This document shows positions 14,765-26,978 of a stretch of 64,000 bases of DNA, in pieces. The notes under the pieces were generated by a model. That model did not search any database. It saw nothing but the letters and a program-made list of their open reading frames with translations, and was not told the origin of the DNA. Source of the stretch: Epiperipatus broadwayi (Eukaryota > Onychophora > Udeonychophora > Euonychophora > Peripatidae); NCBI GenBank assembly GCA_028023455.1, contig JAQFVV010000499.1, forward strand, positions 124,001 to 188,000, given 5' to 3'. Each line of letters begins with the position of its first letter. The first letter of the stretch is position 1. A program made the position numbers and the translations under genes.

Positions 14765-16990
14765 TAGTATTCGAATTTTAAGCTAGCAATATGTATTAGG
14801 ATATATATTTTCTTATAGATATAAAGATATATTATGGATAAATAAAAATATGTAATCTTATATGAATCTAACTATTTTCAATGTAGCAAAATCACTTGAT
14901 TTTGCGAAAAATAAGTTATATCCTGCAAATGAAGAAAAACAAAAAATTAATTCCACTTTTTCTTCTCATAAATTAAATATAGAATCAGAATGTTAGGTGA
15001 ATATATATATATATGGATTACAGTTATTTTTAAATATCAATATTTTTGATATTAACACTAGCATAGTGGTACTCATAGGGTATATGTAAATTTTAGTCAT
15101 TCTGTTGCAAAGAAAATCTCTCAAGAAGTATAGAGATCATAAAATAATCATATATTTAGGAGATATTTTATAAGCAATGTTAATCACTAATTTTTTAATT
15201 TTTGCAAAAAAATTATAATACTACAAATAAATATTTAATAAACAATATCTAATCTGGTAAAATACTAGTACACACAAACAATGAAAAAAGAGATATTTAA
15301 TTGTTTAAGTTTATAATTATTGTATAAATCAAATGTTTTTCTGCAGTTATCGGTAAAAATAAATAGTAATTGAACCAATACATAAGTTATTTTAAAACTG
15401 ATAATAAATTGGTAAATAAAATAGGAGATATATCATTCCATTAGTTACAAAAGAAAAATAATGATGCCAGGATTTCAATAATAATAAGATAGGTTAAAAA
15501 GATAGATAAGTAAATAAGTAATAGTTACTATACATTAATAATTACTATGTATGGTGGTGAGTCATGAAGTAGAAAGTGCTATAATACCCATAATGAAGTA
15601 GATATCTTTATTATAGGTATGCATTAAGCTGTGTTTGTATTTTATGTAAAATAAGCTATACAATAGTTGAATAGTGGCTAAAAATATGAAATTATTTCTT
15701 ATGGGATGCCTCAAGTTATCAGTAAAGTGCTAATGGAAGATGCTGATTTTCATTCATTCTACAAGGAGAGGATTAATAGATGCAATAGTATGTAAGTCAG
15801 GGAATTGCACAAACATGAGAAATATGCATAATAAGAAGTTATTATAAAAGAGTTACCCAAATCATGATAGCTTTCAGCTGAATAAAATTAGTAGTATTGT
15901 TAAGCTTTAGTTGGTAATTACCAAAACAAATTTATTCAGTGGTGGGGTAAAATTATATATAATGAATTGTTTGTGCATATAGTATGCATCCAATCATCAG
16001 TTATCCTGCTATTATAGTCATTCTGCGTCATTCACACCAAAAACTAGTGCATTTAAATTGGTAGTGGAAACTTATAATTTTTGCTTGTAAAGCATTGTGA
16101 TGGATTATTTCAATAGGCAGTAGTATAATCAGATGTGTGTTAATCTCTCTTGTCATTTGTTTTATTGTGACTTTTGTGTCTTTAGGTTCCAGTTTTTTAT
16201 ATTTCTATTAGTTTTTCTCAGAAAGCAATGATTTTTGATCACATGGCATTCTTATACGTTTCATTCATCTTTTTAGGGAAATCAGTTTATTAGACAGTTA
16301 AGCAGTCTTGACCACATATCCTCTTGTTAATTAACATATTGACCCATTTAAATTTATGCATACTTACATTTATTTTTGCATGCTTTTGAATCTAAAGTCA
16401 ACTTAATAATTAAATTATTAGACATTTTATCTCTTAAAAGAAGAAAAAAGTTACTGTGACATGATGTTAAACATTAAGTATTACCAATATTCCCATTATT
16501 TTGTTCAACCATTGCTTACATAAAAGATAGTTTTTCTTTTTGTAATAATCTTGTAATATATATATATAGACACACATTATAAACCTAAAACATATTAAGC
16601 ATGATAATTTATGTTTAATGACATGAAAACTTTTTTTTTTGTCATTGATATTAATAAATCTTTAAAATTTAGAAATATTTGATTTACTATTTTATACATT
16701 AGAAAATATGTAAACAAATGTCAGGAGAAGGGGGAAAATATATTAACTCAATTTCAAAATGTTTAAAATTTGAACAATTATTTAAAGATAAAAGGCTATC
16801 CAATTGTAAAATTATAAATCTTTGTAATTATCACTGATTGTTATATCAAAAGAAACAAGATTGCTTTTGGCTACAAAATTTTTCTTTCCTGAAGAGATAA
16901 CTGCTTGTTTAGTACTTAAAATCCACTCTGAACTTTACGTCAGAATGAAAAGAACATCCATTTACAGAGTCCTATCAAGCAAATAATATT
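14765..16990. other. AT-rich intergenic DNA, possible worn element
   Basis: No gene is evident. About 15540-16330 has longer semi-open plus-strand stretches and less extreme AT content than its flanks, which may be a worn transposon, but no frame is continuous and no motif was recognised. Short TA tracts occur at about 15001-15014 and 16557-16568. Confidence 0.45.
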
Positions 16991-18620
16991 TATTTCACTT
17001 TAGGATAATTGAACGTGATTAGTTACTTTGTTTTAACTTAAAAATAAAACGAAAACTTACACAATAATACTGTGGTCGAAACATACTCAATAATAATTAC
17101 TTTAATCGTTAATACAGTTTTAATTATTTACAATTGTTTTATTTTGTTTGTAATAGCTTTGATTTATCTTAAGTTTTATAACTTTATTTAATATCTAATG
17201 CAGAAATATGGGGTGATTAAAATATTGTAAGTAGAGGTCAACTGTGTTTTGTACTCTGAGTTCGCCTAATGCATAAGCAATGAGAATCGACGCTGAGAAA
17301 CCGGCATTTCTGGATTTAAGAAATGGTTCCCAACTGTCACTTAATATTTATAATTGTCTAATTTTACCTAAAAGCAACATTGTAATGTTTATTTAATTAC
17401 AATTGTATTTATATTTAATATCTCAGTAATCTACAAATTATATATATGCGCGTGAACGTTGCGTAAATTCTTTACTTACTATGTATAAGACAAAACGATA
17501 TATAAAAAATCGAAAAGAGGGAGTGGGGTTGGGTTGTTCTCCATTTCTCCTCCTCTTTTATGCTTCTCTAAAATTGTTTAAAATAAAATGTCATATACTG
17601 TGTATCGGAAATTTTTTTTCTGTTTTGTTTTATTGCTATTAATAATATTAAAAATCTTTTTTGTTTATGTTTCTATTAGCTTTATCAATAATATCTGTTT
17701 TTTAAATTGCACATCTAAGTTAAGGTACCATTTGCAATAAAAAATAAAAGGTCACATTTATAAATATATCTTAAAATTTACGATCATCTAAATATATATT
17801 GTGTATAATATTACATACGATATACAATACATATTTAAGCATCGTTCTTATTTTTGTAGATTAAAAATAAAATTTCCCACACTTCATTAAATGGTTGGAA
17901 GAGACTTCCCAACAACTTTTAACAACAGAAATGACTCACTGCGGCACCTCTCAAAGTATACAAATTGTATGTAAATGAATAGTGCACAAACACGCATCAA
18001 GTTTATTTTGCGACAATTAATATATTCGATACTTTAAGTCAAATACTGTATGGTGCTTGAAGTACATATGTGTGTGTGACTCTATATTTCATGTATATGT
18101 CTTCGAGTGTGAGTGTATATACTCGGTATATATGTATGTGTAATATTTTAAACCTAGATACATATATTCACATATTACATATTGGTTTTGAGAAATAATT
18201 GGCAGCCTGTTGTAGAGATTAAGTTTTAAGGGTCATAAAAATTTTTTTTTTTAGCCACTAGTATGGAGACAACTTTAAAATATCCTAGTATATAAATAAA
18301 TATCTTTCAACTATTCTAATAGCAAGGTTAATAGGAAAACAAATCAGAAAAGACGACAAGCGATGCAGAACGTCTCGTAAATAAATGTACGCATTTGGAT
18401 TAACTTTTCTGCTTGAAGACAGCAAATAAACATTAGAGAAATACGATTAAATAATATCACTTGATCATTTCAGAGACAGTTTTTTATTACTTATCAATCT
18501 CTTAGCACAATTTATTCTAGCATTTCAAATTTAGAGTTCCAGCGTAAATTTTAATAAAGCCTACTCCTCATCAGTAGGCTTAATTCTTATTACTCTGCAC
18601 AATGTCTACGAGCGGGTGGT
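16991..18620. other. CpG-enriched non-coding stretch
   Basis: CpG dinucleotides are scarce in most of this window but frequent here (for example GCGCGTGAACGTTGCG at about 17448-17463, GAATCGACGC near 17284, GACGAC near 18353, AACGTCTCG near 18369, TACGAGCGGG near 18606). A clean hairpin, AAGCCTAC-TCCTCATCA-GTAGGCTT, lies at about 18557-18581. No frame is open long enough for an exon call. It may be an unmethylated regulatory element, unique conserved DNA, or a young insertion. Confidence 0.4.
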
Positions 18621-20239
18621 TTTTAAATTAACCAGTTTAGTTATTTTAAATATATATACATACATACAAGCATACATAATATATACACAGGTATCGATTT
18701 ATTTTTATATGTATAAACATCTTTTTAAAGACAAATCTGCCACAAATGCTAAAAAATCCGGAAATACTCATAATATTAATCGATTCCAGTTAGTGAGGCA
18801 TTTCTATTTCTCTACTCTCTCTCTCTCTCTAAATATATATATATGTGTGTGTGTGTGCTTGTACATTATGTGCATAAAGTGTATATATTTATTTTTTCTT
18901 TACATCACTTTTGAAAAAATTAATGAAATTTGCATTTTTAAAACAATTAATTTGAGAATTATCTGTATTGTAAATATACATTTAAACACATTTTTTAATT
19001 TGGAAGAAGTTAGTTTTAGATTTTAAAGATGATCGATCTCACTGTTATAACTAGTATACTATATATTTCTTAAAATATTAAATATATATATATATATTGA
19101 CATTCAAATCTCCATTATTGCCTTATTGAAGCTAAAATGAGAATTATAATATTAAGTGACTTAGCGCTTTCGAGGATTTTCTATATTCTCATAATCATAG
19201 TCAAAGTGTTATCTGGGAAAAGATGGAATATAAGCAACAGATACTCAAAAATATGCAAATTGTGAAAAAGAGTTCACTTCTTGGAGAGAGGGAAGCAGGA
19301 TTCCTTTAGGTTAATCACGTGGATGTTATTAACTATATGCCAGGCCTCCTTGTTCTTAGTTTGGAATCATATCCTTCTATATATGCAATAGTAACCAAGG
19401 AAGGTTCAAAAGTATGGCCAGTGGAATTCTGGTGCAAAAAAAGGAGACTATGTCAAGTCTTAACAAAAGCTCTTCTGTATAGATAACGATGTTGAGAGAT
19501 TCGCATGGAGAGGGATCTCATAACAACATATGTTTTCCTTTTGCTGTCAGTAAAATTATGTTATGAAAGAAATTACAATAAAAATCATAACAATTTCACA
19601 AATCTATGCTGGCATTCAATCATGCCAAGATGAACAAATTAGATCTCTAATGTTCTTTCAAGGGTTTCACCATTGTGAATATGAAATTAACAGCTCTTCA
19701 TTTATAATGTCTCTTCTTCATTATTTAAAAGTTCTGTGAAATGAAACTTCTTGTGAGATCTCATTTAATTATCTGGAATTTATAAAACTATTTTAGTAGC
19801 TTCTATTGGTAAAAGTTGAGTTTTTTAATATAATACTTAAATAATTATTAATGTATCATAGCTTCAATCAATATTTTCTCTTACAATGGCTCTTTCTCGC
19901 CAATAATGTTCAATTTTATATTATTACGTTTAAAATCTATGAATCATTTTGGTTTGTCTTTATACATATATTTTTCTTTAATATATAATAAAAATAATGG
20001 CATTATAGTATGTACATATTTTTATTAAAAGATTTCCCCTATAATGTTAATAACCATATTTTCCCAATCATTCATTTTATACTATCATATAAATGTTTAG
20101 GATCTGGAATGGGGAGACTGCAGGTACATTACCTATATATTATGATGCAACAATAATAAGAATAGTGATGGTATTCTATCAGTTGTCATTGATGCAACTT
20201 TATAAATTAAAATCATCCCCCCCCCCATCTCTATATATT
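18621..20239. other. Intergenic DNA; unidentified mixed block
   Basis: No gene. Simple CT, TA and GT runs occur near 18815-18857 and underlie the chance frame at 18616-19026. About 19240-19540 is GC-richer and may be an old element. It lies where the 3' part of the neighbouring minus-strand hAT relic would fall, but I could not match it to transposase sequence. Confidence 0.45.
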
Positions 20240-20920
20240 TTTTGAAAATGCAGAAAACACTTCTTTAAAGATAATATTGTTAATATTTTTTCATTCACAT
20301 TCATATCCTTAAAAGCTATTCTTATAAAAATACAAAGCTGAAAAATTTCATGTATGTTAGAGATTTAGCAAACTGCAAGACAAAAGAAATGTTGTTAGTC
20401 ATATCTTCAGTTAGTTGTTCAACCAGATCAGAAATTATAATTTCTATATGAGCCTAATAGTCCTATATGAAAATTGTACATCTTGAATTGCTGAAATAAT
20501 TTCATTTTTGTTCTTTAATGAATCAAATAATAAATCATTGGCTTCTAGAAATGCTTCTTTTAGCATTTCTCCATCTGTAAAAGATGTCATTTTGTTAACA
20601 CCCAATTCACATGAAATGATGCAACTGATGCAGTTTTAGATTTAATAATGGGTTTAATAAAATATGATTGTTGGCTAGTTAACTTTTGTTTGTGAAATCT
20701 AGTTAACTTTTGTTTGTGAAATCTACTTATTAACAGATGAACTTTATCAAAATTTGTGTGAATGGTTTTAAGATGTGTTTTGATGTTTCCTTCTTTTGGA
20801 AGCAATTCACTTGCATGACATAAATAATACACACACTTTACATGTATCATTAGGAAGAAAAACTGTTCTTCCCATTCTGTATTAAAACTGCATGTTATTC
20901 TTTTCTTTTATGATTGTTAA
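20240..20920 (-). pseudogene. hAT-type transposase relic (GTF2IRD2/ZBED-like), broken
   Basis: Read on the minus strand, the remains follow the N-terminal half of the hAT transposases that are often annotated as GTF2I-repeat-domain protein 2-like. A BED-like zinc finger comes first (C-x4-C and H-x4-H in LKTIHTNF, 20587-20850). Next comes an FHVNWVLTK-type block, then after a frameshift at about 20590 FTDGEMLKEAFLEANDLL, and finally FKDMNVNEKILTILSLK near 20255-20310. That order and spacing match the family as I know it. Frameshifts and stops show it is dead. It carries an in-frame 24-bp tandem duplication (20677-20724, peptide RFHKQKLT twice). The RNase H-like core and C-terminal dimerisation region are missing or unrecognisable. 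Confidence 0.7.
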
Positions 20921-23900
20921 AGAAATTATACCACTCATTTAAAATATGATTAAATACTTAAATCTCTGCACCTGTCACAACAAAAACACAGTTATTGACT
21001 TCATGACTGACTGGACATTTTTCATTGCTACTCATTGTATTCTTACTTTGCACACTGAACATATTCAAGTTGATGAATTTTTACTTAGTGTATGTAGTCG
21101 TGCATTTTGAATGAAGTCACATATTCTCAGATACTTTCATTAGCTAGCTTACCAACTATACACAATCACCTGTTATGTGTGTGTGAAAAATATATTTCTT
21201 TTATGTATAGCTGTCTAATCTATCATAATGTAGTGTTAGTTATCATTATTTCCTTTTAATTCAGGTAATATCTCAATATGTCTTTTTCATCACTGGTCTA
21301 GCTTATATTAATATACTCATTGTTTAAAATTATTCTACATTAAATAAATGAATTAGAAAGAAGCCCAATTATTAATAAAAAACTCTATAATATTTAAAAA
21401 AAATACATTGTGCATTACTCATAACCATTGTAATAAAATAAATGAATTATGTTTATTGGTTTCTAGATTTACAATGGAGTAGTGACTGTGCTATTATTGC
21501 TAATTCAAAAATTGATCTGGAGATTTTAATAAATATAATTATTGTAACAAAGTCTATTTCTTTAATATTATTTGGTTATTATTTATATTCACTATTTTTT
21601 ATTTTTAATAATTAAAAAATATACAACATAGATGCAATATTGTTAATTCATAATTTTTGATTTCCCAATCTTCCTAGAGTAATGATTTTTCTAAATTATG
21701 ATATCATAATAATAATTTAATAATATTTTTTTACTTCTTTCTTTATTATAAATTCTCTATATCTTTAAAATATACATATACGATTGAAAACTCAAATATT
21801 AAATATAATAATTATTAATTTTAATATTCATTTTAATATAAAATATATAGGTCTTATTTAAATATTAGTTCATTCCCCTTCATTTATTTCTTCGCAAAAA
21901 TGTTACTTTAAAAAAGTTAAAATAGGTTTCACTTGCTATTTCCTAAGAAAGACAAAATAGAAACATGGTTTTCACTTCCATTAAACATAGGACAGTTATT
22001 TATTGAGTAGTATGTTTGTAAGTTTTATTTTCAAATGATAGGATTTATTCTTATTTTTAATATGTGTTAAAAAACATCATACAGGACAGAAAATGGATGG
22101 TTAACTACTTTGAGTCTGAGCCAACTACTTAAAACCAAAAAAAAAAAAAAAAATTCAAATCTTACTTTTCTCTGATTTGACTCTAAGTTATGAGCATGAC
22201 AAGTAAATACATTATTTCCATAACATGAACACTTTTTGAAAAAATGTTACTAAAATAAATTATGACATCTTAAAATACAGTCTAGTAATCATAAAAATTG
22301 TCTAGATTTTAGAGATTGGTGAACTTTCTTAGTGAAGTTAATGTTTCATGCCCATAGATATTTAGTTTGTTTGTTTTTTGCAAGCAATTTCATTTTCATT
22401 TTAATTCCAATTTCTAATACAAATGCAAATGATATGTCCAGTGCCTGTGAATGTAAGATATTCTTTTCACCCAAAGGTGAAAGTTATTACATATTACAAT
22501 AGTGATTTTCAAAGATCAACATATCCACAATTATCCAGTGTCTTATTTTATTCTCTAGTAAAATTATTTTCTAAATTCTTTAATCTGGACTTGAATTTTT
22601 TTACTGGATTACCAGTATTATTTTTTTAAAACAAAGACAAAAATCTCCATATAGTAGTGCTATGCTGTGCAAGCCAGAGTAATCAGTGGATGCAAGAAGG
22701 TTTGTGCATAAAATCCTATTTAATGATAGTGATTGTGTGATGTTTAGTGATTGTTACTTTTTACTATGTGAATGCTTTTTTACTTTTTTAATTTTTTAAC
22801 AAATCACAATTTGTATTTAAACAGTGTTATACATTAAATAAGCATGCATGCCAGAGCTGGCCCAAGGATAGTGTAAACAGTGCAACAGCACTAGGGCTCA
22901 CATTTATGAAGGCCCTGCACTTGCATGATCTATGCTTTCCATGAAAATCAAAAAATAAAATGTTTTGTTAATTGCTAAATATGATTACAGTTCCTTTTTT
23001 TCCTGCCAAAATTCTGAAATCTGAAGGTCCTATCATGTCATTGAAATAATACAATTACAGAAGTACTGGTTATAGGGTGATGTAGATTTTTCAAATACAA
23101 TGGGTACGACAATATGTATGCTTAAATATTTCACAATGTTTTGGTCATGCTAATATAAAATCAGTAAAGGTCAAGAATAATTAGATTCTTTTCATTAACA
23201 ATTTTACCTACTGAATCAGAATTTGCAAAAATAAAAAATTACAATGTTATTAATGAATTCACAATAAAGTATTCAAGCAAATAAAATGTACTTTTTTACA
23301 TTATTATGTATTTTATTTTGTTTTCTCAAATGTTCATTAAATAAAATTGCACAAAAATCATATTTATAATTTATAAATGTACATTAATATGTAATTATCT
23401 ATACATTATAAGTACTAGTTTGTATAATTTTGAATAAACAAAATTAAATATGTTATAATGCAAAAAAAATATTTTATTAAATGCTTTTATTGAAGTAGGA
23501 AAATTGGTTTGCTTGTTTATTAACTTTTGATCTTTTTCAAATTAGAATAAAATTTTAAAATCAATGGAATGGCTAGAAAGTTGATACATAACTAAGTTAT
23601 ACCAGTCTGATCTTTTTGAAACACTTATTTTTTTAGTATGTCACCTAGTTTGATATATATGGAACAGAGGGCAGACAAATATAAAAATATTCAATGACTT
23701 CATGTATTGCAGTTAATTATTTTAGAACTTTCATTTATTTTAAATAATAATCTTGAGAGGGCAGTATAAATTTTTTTCTTTCAATTTAATACATTTTAAA
23801 CCATTTTAAGTACTTAATGTATATATCATATTTAGTATGTGGATTTAAAATTGTTTGATAGTTTCTATTTTTATTCTAAATTAATTGTTTAAAAAAATGT

Positions 23901-24601
23901 AAACTGAAAAACTCATCGCAAAAAGTTAAAAAAGATTGGAAATGTTTTTCTTTAGCATTTTTTTAAAACAACTGTTTTAAAATAAAAATAAAGCTATCAA
24001 ATAATTTTAAATAGAAAATTTAGCTATTGATTTATTATACATATATAATTATGTACACATACTAAATATAATATCATCAAAAGGTAGTCAACACTTAAGA
24101 CAATCCCAATATCAATAACAATGAACAATTTCAAACTGTTGTCAAAGCAATTTCTTTTTAACAGTAAAAATTGAATCCAACCTTTATTAATAGTCCAATA
24201 TATTTATATAGATACTAAAGATTGCAACTTGACCACAGAGAGTAAAACTGTTGATACAAAAAAGTTTAAATAAATTTTCTTAAATAGATAAATATAATCC
24301 ATTCTGAATGCAAACTAATAAATAGTCAATTATAACATTACAAATTGCAATTATGATTTTCAAATTCCACCCAAAGTATTATGTAAATAATAAGTGTAAT
24401 AATCTTCAAGGCTAAATGGGTTTTAAAGGAATCATTGTATAATATATACATTAAGAGTATATATTAACTTACAGAAATATTTAATGACTTGTATATACTA
24501 TATGTGTGATATTGATTCAAAATAAAATTATATGTATTAAGTGAAGTTCTTTTACAATATAACCACATGTATTATTATGTACACATACTATATATATATG
24601 T
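20921..24601. other. AT-rich intergenic DNA, no gene seen
   Basis: Only AT-rich DNA with homopolymer runs (for example poly-A at 22138-22153). Around 22850-22920 is a GC-richer patch with GGGCTC and GGCCCTGC that could be a fragment of an old repeat. The frame at 22423-22629 has no recognisable domain. Confidence 0.6.
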
Positions 24602-24751
24602 ATGTCAACAGATGGCGTTCTACCAAAAACACTGTCAAGCGTTTGTTTACATAAACATCAGAGCATGCATTCACTATCTCTAACTTTAATTCCACTTTCA
24701 GATCATGATTTCAAGCTATTTGCTATTGTCAGTGAAAGACAGGAATTTTAG
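24601..24751 (+). repeat. Micro-ORF repeat, truncated copy 3
   Basis: This copy retains about the first 148 bp of the 313-bp repeat seen at 10942 and 11341, including the ATG. The micro-ORF (24602-24751) is open for 49 codons. It has a 3-bp in-frame deletion relative to copy 2 and runs SERQEF then TAG, because the homology ends at the stop codon. TA-rich sequence flanks both sides. The truncation point coincides with the end of the open frame. Confidence 0.85.
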
Positions 24752-24903
24752 AAACATATATATATACATTTTAAGCAATAGTAGAAATATCTAATGATAA
24801 ATATACCAACTGTAAGTGTCCTGTTAATTCAAAGTACAATATAGTTTTACATTTTCATTCACTGTGCCATATTAAAAACTTAAAAATAATAGAGATAAAC
24901 ATC

Positions 24904-25230
24904 TTTTTATATTAAATGCTTTTATTGATTGTGCACTAAAAAATGAAATAATTATTTCTTCAACCATAATTGAAGTTTTTACATTTAACTTATGGGAAGT
25001 CCAGAAATTCATTAAGTCAAATTTCATTGACTTAATTAATATCTGGACCTCCCATGTTTTTATTTCAAGTTAAATCTAAAAACTCCAGTTGTGATCATTG
25101 ACTTAATGAATTTCTGGACCGCCTATGCTTTTATTTTAAGTTAAATATAAAATCTCCAATTGTGATTAAAGAAACAATTATTTTATTTCTTTTTAGTGAA
25201 CAGTCAATAAAAGCATTTAATATAAAAAAA
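24904..25230. repeat. Three-part foldback with duplicated right arm
   Basis: The tips CTTTTTATATTAAATGCTTTTATTGA (24903 on) and TCAATAAAAGCATTTAATATAAA (about 25204-25226) are inverted copies. Inside, GGAAGTCCAGAAATTCATTAAG (about 24997) faces a right-arm block that occurs twice in tandem (about 25027-25095 and 25098-25166, each with GACTTAAT...CTGGACC and AAGTTAAAT). A worn partial copy lies at 59635-59800. The GGTCCAGAAATTCAT-type motif recalls mariner-type termini, but that is a weak resemblance. Confidence 0.75.
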
Positions 25231-26199
25231 TGTTAATTTTTTTAGATGTTTTTTTTTAGTGAATTCTCATTCAAAATAAAAGCAATATTTCTATATCTTC
25301 AAATATTTTAATTTTTTAAATAGGATTTCCATAGTTTCTCAGACTGATTTTGATGCCTGGATATATATGTGTACATATTACAATTAATCCCTGAAAATAT
25401 TTAGCATATTCATCTACATGTAAAGTGTAATAAGATCAAATGGGTAATCACTCTGGAGGTCATGTGATATTTTAGCATCAGAAATGATAAAAAAATTTAA
25501 TTCTCAAATCCATCCGAGTGGCAGATACTGGAGTTTAAAGTTTTGGATCAGCTTTTATAGTTTTGGAGATAAAATTTATTATAAATTCCAGAGCAAAACT
25601 CATTCGATTTTTTTTTTTATAGCTTCATTTTTTTTTATGTTTCGGTTGAAAAATTTATTTAATTACTCTTTTATCTTAATAATTGTTGAATTAATACTTC
25701 TTCTATTAATTAGTTTGTAAAGGCTTGATATCTTAAATTGCTATATAGCAGTTTATTTTTTAATCTTTTTTTTATTATGTATATATTTAATATTTGTATT
25801 TTTACTACAGAATTGTATCTTTTTTTTTTAATTCGACATTCTCATAGAATACTCTAAGGCTACGTATTGTTTATATATTATAACAAATCTAGTGATCTAC
25901 GTATTTAAATTATTTTTAATTAATTTAATTTTTTTTTCTTTTTTAAAAAACGATAATTCAAATTATTAATTTTCCAATAAGTTTAAAAAGAAACTCTATG
26001 TTTGAGCTAAATCAATTTGTCCTCGAATTTTTGGATAATTATAAAGATGATTCCCATTATTCATAAAATTAATAATTTTACAAATTATAGAAATAAATTT
26101 TTATTATTAATATTTTAACATTTATAGGTATCAATCTAGTTATATATATATATATAATAACGCGATTGTATGTGCACATATAAACGAATTTTAGATTGC
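25231..26199. other. AT-rich intergenic DNA with scattered CpG
   Basis: No gene. The 78-codon frame at 25484-25720 starts plausibly but ends in a run of hydrophobic residues coded by T-rich DNA and matches nothing I know. About 25850-26170 has a few CpGs (CTACGT twice, AACGCGAT) and a TA tract at 26141-26156. I considered a mitochondrial insertion and saw no mitochondrial gene signature. Confidence 0.5.
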
Positions 26200-26355
26200 A
26201 TTTCAAGAAATTGTAAAAGATGTAGAAAGGAGTAACATATGAGATGGATGGATGAAATAAGGAAGTTTACGTGATGTGGAAAAGAGAGTCTAGAAATCAG
26301 AGAAAGTGGATTAAACGTGGAGAGACCTTCATCCTGCAACGGATCAATAATGGAT
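26200..26355 (+). pseudogene. Non-LTR retrotransposon ORF2 C-terminal scrap
   Basis: The plus strand reads RWMDEIRKFT at 26242-26271, then after a frame change SRNQRKWIKRG. Both resemble the basic RWxDxI and xRxxKWR segments near the C-terminus of many non-LTR reverse transcriptase proteins. In-frame stops and a frameshift make it a relic. Only about 50 residues are visible and the rest of the element is absent, consistent with a truncated insert. The family is not identified. Confidence 0.4.
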
Positions 26356-26680
26356 AAAAATGATGAGGATATATCAAGCAAATTACAGATACTAAAACAT
26401 AAGATGCAATCTTTTCTTCATGCATACCCCAATTTCATATATACAGTATAAATAGATATCTAAAAAATTGATTAAAAAAGTTACATTTAATAATTTTACC
26501 TTAGATGATGCTTTAAAAAATCTAGATAAAAAATAAACGTTTTAAAGCTGTATTTTAGATTGTTTGAGGTACGTTTATATTGTTAAAAAATAAATGGTTT
26601 TGCAAAGTGACAAATAATCCCCTCCCCGTAGTGCATCCTTTTATTGCATTTGCGTATATATATATATATATATATTAGGA

Positions 26681-26740
26681 ATGATAAATAAAATAGAAAA
26701 TCATATAACAATGATAAATAAAATAGAAAATCATATAACA
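26681..26740. repeat. 30-bp perfect tandem duplication
   Basis: ATGATAAATAAAATAGAAAA plus TCATATAACA occurs twice without mismatch, right after a TA tract (26655-26675). A related single copy, including the following ATTACAATACTAGC-like segment, occurs near 10004-10045, so the unit comes from a dispersed repeat. Confidence 0.9.
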
Positions 26741-26821
26741 TTACAATACTAGCAAAACCAGAAAAAAATTAAATATTTTAATACAGGTATATTTTATATC
26801 CCGGTGTTTACATTAATTATA

Positions 26822-26857
26822 TAGGATTTGCACCCAGACTTTCAAGCTCCCTTATAA
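26822..26857 (-). repeat. Family B tRNA-like end fragment
   Basis: The minus strand reads GAGCTTGAAAGTCTGGGTGC then AAATCCTA, the same B-box-containing segment that ends the complete family B copies at 49072 and 35403. Only the promoter-like end survives here. Confidence 0.6.
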
Positions 26858-26870
26858 CAGAAAATAAGCA

Positions 26871-26978
26871 TCTTTTACTTATATATATATTGAGTTTATT
26901 TGGATCCTATATATATAAGTAAATAGATATATATATAGATCTTTTACTTATATATATATTGAGTTTATTTGGATCCTA
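26871..26978. repeat. 39-bp direct repeats around a TA-rich inverted core
   Basis: TCTTTTACTTATATATATAT through TGAGTTTATTTGGATCCTA occurs at 26871-26909 and again at 26940-26978, exact to the eye. The intervening bases read ATATATAAGTAAA and are complementary to the start of the unit, so hairpins can form. This suggests local slippage or template switching. Confidence 0.85.

Noticed and set aside
18616-19026. 136-codon plus-strand frame, the longest in the window
   Set aside because: It crosses TA, CT and GT simple repeats and shows no domain. The apparent Cys/Val/Ile pattern comes from a GTGTGT tract.
25231-26199. Possible mitochondrial DNA insertion (NUMT)
   Set aside because: Its T-rich hydrophobic frame suggested mitochondrial coding, but no conserved mitochondrial protein or rRNA segment could be recognised.
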